Below are positions 1-7,839 of a stretch of 16,210 nucleotides of DNA, one piece after another. The notes beneath the pieces are model-generated. The model saw nothing but the letters and a program-made list of their open reading frames with translations. It searched no databases and was not told where the DNA came from. Origin of the DNA: Jimgerdemannia flammicorona (Eukaryota; Mucoromycota; Endogonomycetes; Endogonales; Endogonaceae). The position numbers and the translations under genes are program-made. The stretch is taken from positions 1-16,210 of the forward strand of contig RBNI01003290.1 of NCBI GenBank assembly GCA_003990745.1, in the 5' to 3' direction. Numbering within the stretch: the stretch's first letter is position 1; every line of letters begins with the position of its first letter.

Positions 1-1409
1 GGAAGGTAGGAAGGAAACGATGGAGAGGGCAATCGGTAATGTACTTTGTCGAGCTTGCAAATAGCAGAGGATATGGGCCTGATCTTGTCGACGGGAACTC
101 CGCAAACCTCCAAGATGCCATCAAGGATCTTGGTGGTTGATCTGCACTTTCAGATATAGATATATGGGTGAGCGAGGACACAATATTACTTATAGAAAAT
201 TTGATTAGAATCTAACACAATTGGCTACATACCTTGACGGTGTACTTTCCAACGTCCAGCGCCATTAGCGCCTCACATAAGATCCTGAAGATCTCGGCGT
301 CAGGCTCCATGGGATCATAAGTCCCGGCGATGTCGAAATCCTGTCCGACGAATATCAATCAGTATATAAATCTACCAAGAACCTTCCGCCCTAATAAACG
401 ACCCAAAAAAAAAAAAAAAAAAAAGGGATCGCTCACGCATTGATAGAACTCTGTCACCTTGTGCTTTGACATCGCCGGCAGGTCGCGGCGGTACACTTTG
501 GTAATGTGGTAGCGCTTGAAGTTCTGGTATTTCTTGCCATTCATGGCGAGAAAGTGGACGAAGGGTACCTGATGAACGAGGAGGTGCAGGAGTAAAGTCG
601 GCGCAGTTGGTTGTTACGTGGTGTGAGAGATTGAGATTGAGAGGTTCACTAAAGAGAGATCAGATCATACTCACCGACAGATCGCAGCGCAGGGAACACT
701 CCTCGCCGCCCTGATCCTTGAGATTGTAGATGAGTTTTCTGTCCTCATCGTAATTACCCGAGAGAATTTCCTACACCGCAACAATATTAGGCAGATCAAT
801 GTAGTAAAGGAGAAAAGATTAGAAAATCATGGTATTATCCATGCATCCTGAAGCTCTCATGATGCGCCAAAATCTACGGACCCACCCCATGCCTGTTCTT
901 ACTTTGAGCTCAAAGACGGGCGTGTCGATCGTGACGGTGCCGTGACGCTTGAAGACGGAGGTGATGGTTGAGAAAACCTTTTCGCGGATGGCCATTTCCA
1001 TATTATTGTAGTCTTTTGTCTCCTGCAAGAATCACAGAAAAAAGCGCACAGCGTTTTCAGAACAATTTGATTCTACGCATTGAGGATAAAAGAAAACTCT
1101 GCGTTTCATTACGTTTTCTACATTTCAAAACCGTTCTCGGCCCTCGTAACCAAACCCTCCCCTCCTGATGTGTACCTTTGGTGCTTTAAGCACAAACAAC
1201 CCATTCCACTCCTTCTTCTTCTTCTTCTCGGCGTTGTCTCCTGTGGGCAGCTGACTGGCCTTGAGCGTCACGAGCTGTTGCTTGAGGTCGTTGTGGGCGA
1301 GAACCTCGGCGTCGGTGATGTGCTTATCGGCCTTTTGTGTCTTAAGAGCGTGAATCTTATCGTCCTACTCCTTGATCTGTGCGGTGAGGACGTTGGCTGT
1401 CTCGACCAT
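1..1409 (-). pseudogene. Histidyl-tRNA synthetase, 5' half, decayed (six exons in window)
   Basis: The family charges tRNA-His with histidine in the cytosol. Exons on the minus strand are 1409-1176, 1022-903, 770-675, 568-437, 340-233 and 141-45. All introns have GT...AG borders (153, 132, 106, 96 and 91 bp) and a further donor lies at 44. Exon 1 encodes a WHEP-like N-terminal helix pair (QKADKHITDAEVLAHNDLKQ) and a lysine run. Exon 2 starts the catalytic core ([16 protein letters not shown]); exons 3-5 carry [20 protein letters not shown] and [10 protein letters not shown], all diagnostic. Lesions: an in-frame TAG at 1365-1367 where Gln is expected, and a 2-nt deletion near 132 in exon 6 (97 nt where 99 fit). 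Motif 2 reads KVTEFYQC where the family has RYREFYQC, so the ATP-contacting Arg is gone; FAR reads FVH and RYDLT reads RCDLS. The 3' half lies off the left edge. Identity is very secure; pseudogene status is strong unless the assembly has errors here. Confidence 0.93.
404..424. repeat. A21 homopolymer inside HisRS intron 4
   Basis: A run of about 21 A on plus (T on minus) lies inside the 96-bp fourth intron of the synthetase relic, between the donor at 436 and the acceptor at 341. On the coding strand it is a T run and may lengthen the pyrimidine tract. Its length may be an assembly estimate. Confidence 0.8.
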
Positions 1410-1456
1410 AGTTTTTTTGGGGAGGAGGGGAAGGGGCGAGGGGTGGAGGAGAATAC
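1410..1456 (-). promoter_or_regulatory. CT-rich leader upstream of the HisRS start
   Basis: Read on the minus strand, the sequence just before the ATG at 1409 is a nearly pure pyrimidine run (visible on plus as a G/A run at 1418-1452) followed by seven A residues. CT blocks directly upstream of the start are common in promoters of strongly expressed fungal housekeeping genes. This supports the chosen start codon. No TATA box was evident. The assignment is inferred from position and composition. Confidence 0.45.
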
Positions 1457-1917
1457 GAGAATATGAGTGGGTCTTTGCCAATTTTGTGGCGCAAGAGGTG
1501 ACCCGCATGTCGTTTGGCTACTTTTATGTTCGGTACTTAAAGATTCTGCAGATAATCGCGGTTGTGCAGGTACTGATTATGGTTTTAGAATTATTTGCAC
1601 AAAATTATTCTTCTTTATTCTTATTTATAAAGTTGCTTCGAAGTCTGAATCGTCTGTACGGAAACGGTGTACACACCATTATCGCATGTAAATGTTGGGC
1701 TTCCATCATATACGACCGTGACTGGTTTTTCTCGTACAGAGGCTTCTCTTTTAGGTGTTGTGCTGGCCCCGAAGTTTATTTACAAAGTCCGCCGCATGTC
1801 CAGATCGGGAGCCACGTGGTTCTGTCCCGTACAGATAGTTCTGTTACGGTTTGAGTGTTGGGGCAACACTGAGGGCCCCTGCAACCTATAATCCGTGAAT
1901 GGGTAGATCTAATTGCT
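1457..1917. other. Intergenic stretch, no supported gene
   Basis: Several short overlapping frames occur here on both strands. None shows a recognisable motif, a conserved domain or a convincing exon-intron pattern. It lies between the 5' end of the synthetase relic and the left edge of the first copy of the mosaic repeat. Confidence 0.5.
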
Positions 1918-2960
1918 ACTTCTCGCTTGAGTCTTACCAAACATAGGGAATAACGCCCAGCCTTGCGAAGTGGCAAGTTATCGTGAAGATAGCTCGACTG
2001 TCTTTTGGCCTGTGATTTGACATACGGACCTAAAACTCCATTATTTGGTTGGAATTTATGATGCTTCATGAATTCAAGATTTGACCGAAAAGGTTGGCTC
2101 ACAACCCAATATTGGTAGAATCTGAGATGGTGACTTTGTTCTTAAACCTACTCCATGGCACAGCTTTGGTGTGACATCGGAATAAACCATATTCGAGATT
2201 TGGTTTTCTCGGACGGCTTTAGTGGTCTTTTTGTACTTTAGAGCACACTTCATAGAGTAGATATGATTCACAACTTGCATATGTAATTACATCGTCACCA
2301 TGTCAACACCAAATTGGCTACTACTTTCTCGCCTAGATCATTTGATAAGTCGTAGGATTTAACCTTCCAGTGCCATTCATTGGTATGTTTTCCAATAGCC
2401 TACGGAGTAATGGTGGAAACTCGGCTTCGTCGCAGATTAGAATATCAATTACTATTGCTTTTCCATCCTAAAGTAGTTATTGCTCTACGATATGTTCCGA
2501 AGGAATTATCTGATTCTTTTGTACAGAATTTTACGTGTTTACTTCGCTCGCTCTCAACATTCATCCACCATTTCCATATGTTATACACCACAGGAACAAA
2601 TAGCAACCAGCCTCTACCAAGCTGCCGAAAATTCCTGTGTTTCCCGCATCATTGACTGTCTCAACTACTTCCTTCCATACCTCCGTTGCCTCCGCGTTTA
2701 TGACCAGGGGTTCCGATGAATCAAACACATCCGGGAAAAATACACCTCCTTTGTCACAAGCCAGGTTGATTTCAACGGGATCCTGGCGTCTCAGCACATC
2801 CCATCTGTTGAAATATGCAACTCGAGTAACGAGATGTATCAACGGTGACGTCATCATTCTTTACGTCATCGATCTGCAACGCATAACTTGGGTATCAATA
2901 AACACTACTCCTCCCCTCGTCGTTTCTCCCGGATTATACTGTAAAATCCCAACACCATCC
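1918..2960 (+). repeat. Mosaic repeat, left copy (modules a-e-b-c-d)
   Basis: This stretch matches 4972-5740 in inverted orientation. Module a (about 1925-2058) matches the reverse complement of about 5412-5545, sharing for example the strings around CCAAATAATGG and TTTTAGGTCCGTATG. Module e (2088-2107) matches 5355-5374 inverted. Module b (about 2342-2530) matches about 5060-5240 inverted, including a 30-nt block around the CTACGGAGTAAT core. Module c (2717-2740) matches about 5030-5055 inverted. Module d (2815-2960) carries a TGACGTCA palindrome at 2846-2853 and AATAAA. The order a-e-b-c is colinear between the copies. The left copy holds about 230 bp between b and c that the right copy lacks. 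Degree of identity was judged by eye only. Confidence 0.75.
2339..2857 (-). pseudogene. Fragment of unknown protein inside the left repeat copy
   Basis: The minus strand holds protein-like sequence in two or three frames. First comes a 98-residue stretch from 2857 containing GGVFFPDVFDSSEPLV and NTGIFGSLVEAGCYLF. After a frameshift near 2561 comes a stretch with SFGTYRRAITTLGW, and after another shift one with VIDILICDEAEFPPLLRRLL. The inverted copy at 5030-5245 keeps FCPDVFDA and VIDILICDEAEF, which is why I treat these as remains of a real coding sequence and not chance frames. I do not recognise the family. It may be cargo of the repeat or a duplicated host gene. Confidence 0.5.
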
Positions 2961-3249
2961 ATGTCTAACCCATACCCCGCCAAAACGCCGTCTGAGAACA
3001 TACTAAAATCGCAAGAAAACAAAATGAACGACTACTGCCAAATACAAACACATCAGATATTTGCATGTCAATATGTCATGCCTGGAGCGATAAATCCGTT
3101 TTGAACCTTCCCTTTTGAACCTTCTGTGATTCGAGCCTTTATCATTCGAAGAACACAATAACGATTTCATTGCCATACTCAAGGTATCAAAAAATGTACT
3201 AACAACACAATTGCTCAGCCTTCTTTGATACCGATCAACGGACCTCGCT
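2961..3249. other. Intergenic stretch between left repeat copy and cysteine-rich candidate
   Basis: No supported gene. A 140-residue open frame on minus (3425-3003) runs through this stretch, but it shows no family motif and overlaps the plus-strand candidate at 3306. The sequence is moderately AT-rich. Confidence 0.4.
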
Positions 3250-3305
3250 ATGTCAGAGTTTAAGATAAAGAAAACCTGCCCGGTGCGTGGTGCCTCCCCT
3301 CCCCA

Positions 3306-3630
3306 ATGGCATCGGTGCCCACGGTCTTCCCTGAGCTGGCTTCTATGCGGTTCGGATACGACCGTCCCAATATGCATGGTCTCACTAAGCAAAAGCGGTG
3401 CGACACCTATGGTTTCGGCTACCACCAGTTTCGGCCCTTCCCTTTCATACGCGGCTACGGCTGCGGTTATGAGCCCTGTAGTTCCAGTGTCTCATGCATG
3501 GTAAGCTCCAACACGGCTTTCAACCACGCCAATTAGTGCTGTAGCAACGGGGCATGTGAGGACCGTACGCGCATGGCATGCAATGTGTTCAAGGACTGCG
3601 ATATGGATAAGGATCACTGCTTCTTTTAAT
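3306..3630 (+). CDS. Possible small cysteine-rich protein, two exons
   Basis: From the ATG at 3306 the frame runs to a GTAAGC donor at 3501, preceded by a Gly/Tyr/Cys-rich stretch (GYGCGYEPCSSSVSC). A 36-bp intron ending in AATTAG would join it, in phase, to CCSNGACEDRTRMAC and NVFKDCDMDKDHCFF, then TAA at 3628-3630. The joined C-terminal part has about nine cysteines in roughly 45 residues, spaced as in disulfide-rich or metal-binding small proteins. No clear signal peptide is seen at the ATG used, so a 5' exon could be missing; another ATG at 3250 in a different frame begins MSEFKIKKTC. The intron is unusually short, so the join is a hypothesis. Family unknown. Confidence 0.3.
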
Positions 3631-3984
3631 GGCTTTACTAAACAGCGGCATTTTGAGAATTCAATTCAGTCGATGGATTCCACTTCACAGGGTTGGCTTG
3701 ATTTATTTCACTACACCGTGACACCGAATTCATTTGTCTTCTGAGAACACAACCTCTTCGCGTCCTTCCTAATACTCCCTATTTTCAATGCCAATCTGGC
3801 ATCCCTTTCGGCCGGCATTAACAAAGGATTTGGTCAATCACTAAGAGAGCCGGAGTGAGAATAGTGGAGTTGTATGATATTGGTTGTGCACGGGGAGAGA
3901 TAGCATGGATGGGATGTGTTAATATCAACCCTCCCATTGAATTTTATTAAGATGTTGACATTAGTCTCGAAGGGGCACCCACCC
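3631..3984. other. Intergenic stretch, no supported gene
   Basis: No motif-bearing frame or repeat was recognised. A short open frame at 3556-3744 overlaps the end of the cysteine-rich candidate in another frame and looks like a shadow. Confidence 0.4.
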
Positions 3985-4910
3985 AAGCCGGGTTCCTGAA
4001 CCAGAACACGACCTTGGCCGAGCTGAATTTCGGGTATGTTACTATGAAGCACACATTTCTAACCCAGTCTCTGAAGCGAAGATAACATTGACGAAACAGA
4101 ATCTCTTCTGAATGGCAATACTTTTCTGAAGCATTGTGTGCGGCCGCGTGATCAAATCACGCTCGCAATACATACATGTTCGCTCGTCTCCGGTTAATTT
4201 TAAGGGAATGTCATTGGCTACTGGGGGCCGGTCGTCCTAGCTGGGTCTCTGAAGCAGAAAATAGCCTTGACCGAGCTGAATCTTGAAAGTATGTCGGAAC
4301 TGTGTGAAGCATTGTGATAGAACCACGTTCATAATCTGAGGTGTGTTCACTAATCCCTTGTTCATTTTAAAGTAAACCCCATCGGCCACGCACATTGGAA
4401 GAGTCTCTGAAGCTGAACACGACGCTGACCACGCTAAATCTCAATAGTACGTCGAAACTGTTTGGACTTTTGCTTGAAGCCGTACGATTGATTCCCGCTT
4501 GCGATCTTCATGTGCTTATTTCCCTTCCCTTGTTCATCTTCAGGCATAAAATCAGTACGTACTATGGCCTATTCTCTGAAGCAGAACACGGCCCTGACCA
4601 CGCTGGATCTCTAGAGTATATTAGAGTTGTTGTTGCAGCTGCGTGATGAGTTCCAGCTCACGATATTCGAATGTTTGCTCATCCATCTCTGTTCATCTTC
4701 AACGGAATCAGAATTGGCGACGAGGGAGTACAAGCACGGCCGCATCTCTGAAGCAGAGCTGTGTGAACTGCTGTTTGTTGGGTATCAGCTAAACACCCGC
4801 ATGTGTTTTCTCATTCACTCCATGTTCACCTTCAAGCAACGGAATTGGCCACGCGCAACCAAATATTCGGACATCTACTCCATCAGCGGGAATCGCATAA
4901 GGCCGAGTTG
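3985..4910 (+). pseudogene. Leucine-rich repeat protein relic, one repeat per exon
   Basis: At least five units share the pattern SLK.(K/N)(T/I)(T/A)LT.LNL, the ribonuclease-inhibitor type of leucine-rich repeat. They start near 3992, 4069, 4246, 4403 and 4574. A sixth, at about 4686-4760, shows the companion motif RIGDEGVQA, and weaker echoes near 4836 and 4883 read NGIGHA and SGNRIRPSW. Four units are followed directly by donor-like GTATGT, GTATGT, GTACGT and GTATAT; several are preceded by acceptor-like GTTCATCTTCAG variants, so each repeat is its own exon. Frames disagree between units, stops occur within some (TAG after TTLDL near 4613), and the unit at 4069 has lost bases. Such proteins are usually protein-binding solenoids. 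The degeneracy argues that no product is made. Confidence 0.78.
3992..4760 (+). repeat. Tandem exon-intron units of about 150-175 bp
   Basis: Unit starts at about 4069, 4246, 4403, 4574 and 4746 share the core TCTCTGAAGC. Not only the coding cores but also the intervening sequence is similar: an AAGCATTGTG-type segment after the donor, and TTGTTCATTTT or TGTTCATCTTCA before the acceptor. This indicates repeated duplication of an exon plus its intron. Confidence 0.7.
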
Positions 4911-4971
4911 GAGAGACTGACCACTTCTGATCAATTCATACTTTGTGCAAAATGCCTGATTGCTATTGTTG

Positions 4972-5740
4972 GATTTACAACTCGTTATCCAGTTATTTGT
5001 GGCTTGTGTTTACGTCATCAATTACGGAAATAGATTTTGCCCGGATGTGTTTGATGCATTTGTACAAAATTCGGAGTCACATCGTAGAGCGTAACTACTT
5101 TAAGGTAGAAAAGCAACAAACAGAGATAGTAATAGATATTCTAATCTGCGACGAAGCCGAGTTTTCACTATTACTCCGTAGGCTATTGAAAAAATACCAT
5201 CTAGATTCCAATGAATGGCACTGGAAGATAAAAAATCCTACGACTCATTTGTTTTACTTGAGTATCCTGATTTACATAATTGCGTATCGAAGTGGCTTAG
5301 CGTCATAATTTTATTATGTTACGTGACGTAGCCATATTATGCTCCATTCCACCTGATGTGGGTTGTGCACCAACAGGTTTACTACCAGCCTTCTCGCACC
5401 ATTAAATCCAACCAAATAATGGAGGAGTTTTAGGTCCGTTTGCCAAACCATAGGCCAAAGTCAGTCGGGTTATCCACTATTACTTTCACATCATCTCTAA
5501 CCTCACAAGGCTACCGTTATTTTCTATGTTTGATAAGACTCGGACGCATCGACGCACCGACTACAGGGTACAGAGTCCTCTGTGTTTGGTATGCTCGAGA
5601 GGAATGGTGTTGGGACTTTTCAGTATAATCGGGAAGAAACAACGAGAGGAAGGTTTATTGATGCGTTGCAAATTGATGACGTAAAGAATGATGAATGGCG
5701 TATACATATAAGCCACAAATTGAGTTGCATATTGTAATCT
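4972..5740 (-). repeat. Mosaic repeat, right copy (inverted)
   Basis: Read on minus the order is module d (5735-5597), a (5545-5412), e (5374-5355), b (5240-5060), c (5055-5030), then a short inverted piece of d on plus (4972-5028). Modules a-e-b-c are in the same order as in the left copy at 1918-2740. The outer pieces both contain ATTTGTGGCTT in opposite orientations, so the segment is bounded by imperfect inverted terminal sequences. That would fit a non-autonomous DNA-type element, but no target duplication was identified. Confidence 0.6.
5034..5270 (+). pseudogene. Fragment of the same unknown protein, right copy
   Basis: The plus strand carries FCPDVFDA followed by a shortened linker with two stops. 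It then runs VEKQQTEIVIDILICDEAEF and LLLRRLL, paralleling the minus-strand shards at 2339-2857. The stretch from PLV to YLF of the left copy is missing here. After RRLL the two copies diverge through small indels. Family not recognised. Confidence 0.45.
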
Positions 5741-5841
5741 GCTAAATTTCAGGAACCTGCCAATTTGGATCTCGAATTTCGTGCTCAAACCGACAGAACT
5801 ATTTATATGACATAGAACCAGCGTGGCTCCCGGGGGAACCG

Positions 5842-5916
5842 CCCTCTGGACATGCGACAGCGTCAACAGGTTGGCTGATCGGATAATCTGTTGCATCATT
5901 TGGGACTTTGTAACTT
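5842..5916 (+). repeat. Direct repeat, copy 1 of 2
   Basis: Begins CCCTCTGGACATGCGACAGC and continues through GTCAAC, GGCTGAT and TTGTAACTT. The second copy starts at 6296, exactly 454 bp downstream, with only scattered substitutions and small indels over about 75 bp. Confidence 0.85.
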
Positions 5917-5972
5917 CGTTTTATTTTGTGTGTCGATATGTATCACGTCATAAATTCATTGCAGAAGGTTTG

Positions 5973-6245
5973 CAACTCGAGCAACGAGCAATTTGTGGCT
6001 TGTATTTAGATGTAAACGTCATAAACGGTGATGTCATCATTTTTACGTCACACGTAACTTGAACATCAATAAACAACGCGCTTCTCTCCAGTAACTCTAC
6101 TAGTAAAAATCCCAACAATATTTGCCATATGAAGTGCGCTCTAAGGTATGAAAAGAGTGAGATAACCAAAAGTACTCCGCCATGGCCATGGGGTGAGGAT
6201 TTCCGTACTGATCTAAACAAATATGGATGTGGGTTGTGCGCCAAC
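5973..6245 (+). repeat. Third mosaic repeat copy (modules d and e)
   Basis: Starts TTGCAACTCGAGCAACGAGC, continues with ATTTGTGGCTTGTATTT, a GTCATCATTTTTACGTCA core, CATCAATAAAC and AAAAATCCCAACAA (to about 6118), matching module d of the other copies. Module e (GATGTGGGTTGTGCGCCAAC) follows at 6226-6245 and is nearly identical to 5355-5374. The pieces between, around 6125-6160, resemble 2225-2255 inverted. Confidence 0.65.
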
Positions 6246-6295
6246 TTTTTTGGGCTCTCCATTTCCAAACATTATGTCATCTACTACTCATTGTC

Positions 6296-6370
6296 CCCTC
6301 TGGACATGCGACAGCGTCAACTGGCTGGCTGATTGGACATCTGTTACATCGTTTGGGAAGTTGTAACTTT
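6296..6370 (+). repeat. Direct repeat, copy 2 of 2
   Basis: Matches 5842-5916 in the same orientation. Together they bracket the third mosaic copy, so they may be ends of one inserted unit or the trace of a 454-bp tandem duplication. Confidence 0.85.
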
Positions 6371-6455
6371 GGCGAAAAGATTATGTGTATAGAATAAACG
6401 AATATGTAGCTCCATGGATACGGACATGTGTTCAACGCCATTCGTAGTACGCCAC

Positions 6456-6458
<3 letters not shown>

Positions 6459-6487
<29 letters not shown>
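6459..6487 (-). repeat. T29 homopolymer (poly-A on minus), downstream of GLN-type gene
   Basis: About 29 T on plus. Read on minus it is a poly-A run starting about 93 nt after the stop codon of the gene that ends at 6580. It could mark retroposition or be a plain homopolymer. The gene upstream of it keeps an intron, which argues against a fully spliced retrocopy. Confidence 0.7.
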
Positions 6488-6488
<1 letters not shown>

Positions 6489-6579
6489 ATGTGCTGGCAA
6501 CCTTCAATTTATGTAGGCGCGCCACAAATATAAGTACATTTATGAAACCTATTGACAAACAAACTGTGAAATTAAATAA

Positions 6580-7188
6580 CTAGCGCGGATCTTTTTCGCT
6601 GACGACAATGGTGAGAAAGTCCCACTTGCCTACGACGCTCTCCGTATTACCATTACCAACTACATGTTCAAATACATGGTAACGGTCGTCTGCCCACCGC
6701 CACTTTCCTTCTACGAATGTTGGTATTTCAAAATCATTGTCCATGTTCCCAACCGCACGGTAGTTCCACCAAGTATTGGCAAAGGCACACTTAAAGACAC
6801 GGACATGATGCTTACATAGGGGACATGTGGAATATTGCCTGTCATCCAACGTGAAGTTTTTGAACCCCCATTGAACGATAACGTCTTGCAAGTAGGCTTT
6901 GCAAGTAGGCTTTGCAAGATTTGTTGGTGCATTTGCCTGAGAATATGTGGTGTTTGCGGTGATTATTAGTGGTTTGAACCCCTTTCACAGAAAGTTTCAT
7001 TTGAGAAAATGCTATCGGAGCATTGAAATACCTTCCAGGTTCAAACCGGAAACAGCCACCAGCCATTCAGGTCCGTGGCTGCCCCAGGGAACGGACCGTA
7101 GATTGTTGTCGTTACTGACATCGACGAAGGCTTCCTCTTCGCCTGGGCAAATTCCCGGGCATACCCCTTGGTCGAACCGTACAGAGAG
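6580..7188 (-). pseudogene. GLN-type cysteine protein, two exons, frameshifted by 13-bp duplication
   Basis: Exon 7188-7032 (partial at its 5' end, after a TGA at 7191-7189) reads EEEAFVDVSN and ends VAVSGLNLEG. A 95-bp GT...AG intron (7031-6937) splits a Gly codon. The second exon begins KCTNKSCKAYLQ and, after a shift, runs DVIVQWGFKNFTLDD, STCPLCKHH, FKCAFANTWWNYRAVG and WADDRYHVFE to a TAG at 6580. The order GLNxEGxCxNxxCxAY, CPxC, CxFxNxxWxY, then W...YH is one I associate with a eukaryotic family of small cysteine proteins common in fungi and protists, sometimes next to ubiquitin-like domains; its function is unknown to me. The two Cys pairs look suited to bind zinc. The 13-bp tandem duplication at 6888-6913 shifts the frame. 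The true start is unresolved. Confidence 0.68.
6888..6913. repeat. 13-bp perfect tandem duplication disrupting the GLN-type frame
   Basis: GCAAGTAGGCTTT occurs twice back to back (6888-6900 and 6901-6913) followed by GCAAG. Removing one unit restores continuity between KSCKAYLQ and DVIVQWGF on the minus strand, so this is a recent slippage-type lesion. Confidence 0.9.
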
Positions 7189-7191
7189 TCA

Positions 7192-7482
7192 ACCAACTTT
7201 GGCAGCATGAACAACAGAATTATGATCGCAATCAGATGTGTTGCCATCTTTCTCAGCGAAACTGCAGAGATGTCGCAGAAAGCGCATGGGGAAGTATCAG
7301 TTAGCGTTTCAAGTTCGTGGCATCGGAAGCCAGGATATTACATTTTTTGCGTGATGAAAGAAATATGTCATCTGGACAGTGGACCACTCACTTGTGTGAT
7401 GCTATTGCCAAAGCAAAGCGCAGAGCACCAATTGCGTGGACGGAAGCAGTGTTCATAAACCTTTGTTCAAGTGGCGCAGTAA
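7192..7482. other. Upstream flank of the GLN-type gene, no supported gene
   Basis: A hydrophobic-start minus frame (MATHLIAIIILLFML at 7247-7041) looks like a signal peptide. It runs in a different frame from the GLN-type exon and continues past it without motifs. It could be a 5' exon joined by an unseen splice or a shadow. Nothing else was recognised. Confidence 0.35.
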
Positions 7483-7641
7483 ATGACAAACTTATCCAAA
7501 TGTGTCGATGACCGATTTGCCAATGTTCCCATGAGCCCCGGCTTCTACAATGTTCCAGACATGAGCCTCGGCTCCTACAATGCTTACATGAACCCTGGCT
7601 CCTACAATTTTCACATGACTTGTCGAAAGGATCTACCATAA
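7483..7641 (+). CDS. Short open frame with three YN-rich repeats (53 codons), doubtful
   Basis: ATG at 7483 opens a 52-residue frame ending at TAA 7639-7641. Its middle is encoded by a minisatellite and reads MSPGFYNVPD, MSLGSYNAY, MNPGSYNFH. No homologue is recognised and there is no independent sign of expression. The frame is kept open mainly because the repeat units are multiples of three. Confidence 0.2.
   Translation: MTNLSKCVDDRFANVPMSPGFYNVPDMSLGSYNAYMNPGSYNFHMTCRKDLP
7531..7614 (+). repeat. Minisatellite of 27-30 bp, three units
   Basis: Units at 7531-7560 (30 bp), 7561-7587 (27 bp) and 7588-7614 (27 bp) share the ATGARCC..GGCTYCTACAA core and differ mainly at their 3' ends. The minus strand reads through them as repeated HCRSRGS. 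Confidence 0.85.
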
Positions 7642-7839
7642 AATAACGAAGTTTTATTGCCAAGGATAATAGTGTCAATGATGGTGACCCTTAGTAACAT
7701 GGCAGAGGCGAAGGATCCGAGTACAGTAACCCAACAATCCCGAAGGACTCGTAGTATGTTGGTTAGAATTGGAATAACCCAAACAAGGATTGATCCTGCT
7801 GAGACTCACCTTCACATGTAATGTCTTATAGCCGACTCC

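Noticed and set aside
1365..1367. TAG at a Gln position in HisRS, plus many TAG/TAA at Gln positions in the LINE: a reassigned genetic code?
   Set aside because: TGA stops also occur inside the LINE frame at Trp/Arg-like positions, the HisRS copy has an independent frameshift, and CAG codons are still used freely. Directed C-to-T mutation plus pseudogene decay explains it better.
3003..3425. 140-residue open frame on minus
   Set aside because: No family motif, no splice signals, and overlaps the more protein-like cysteine-rich candidate on plus.
7041..7247. Minus-strand frame with a signal-peptide-like start as the N-terminus of the GLN-type protein
   Set aside because: It is in a different frame from the conserved exon and no convincing splice or single lesion joins them.
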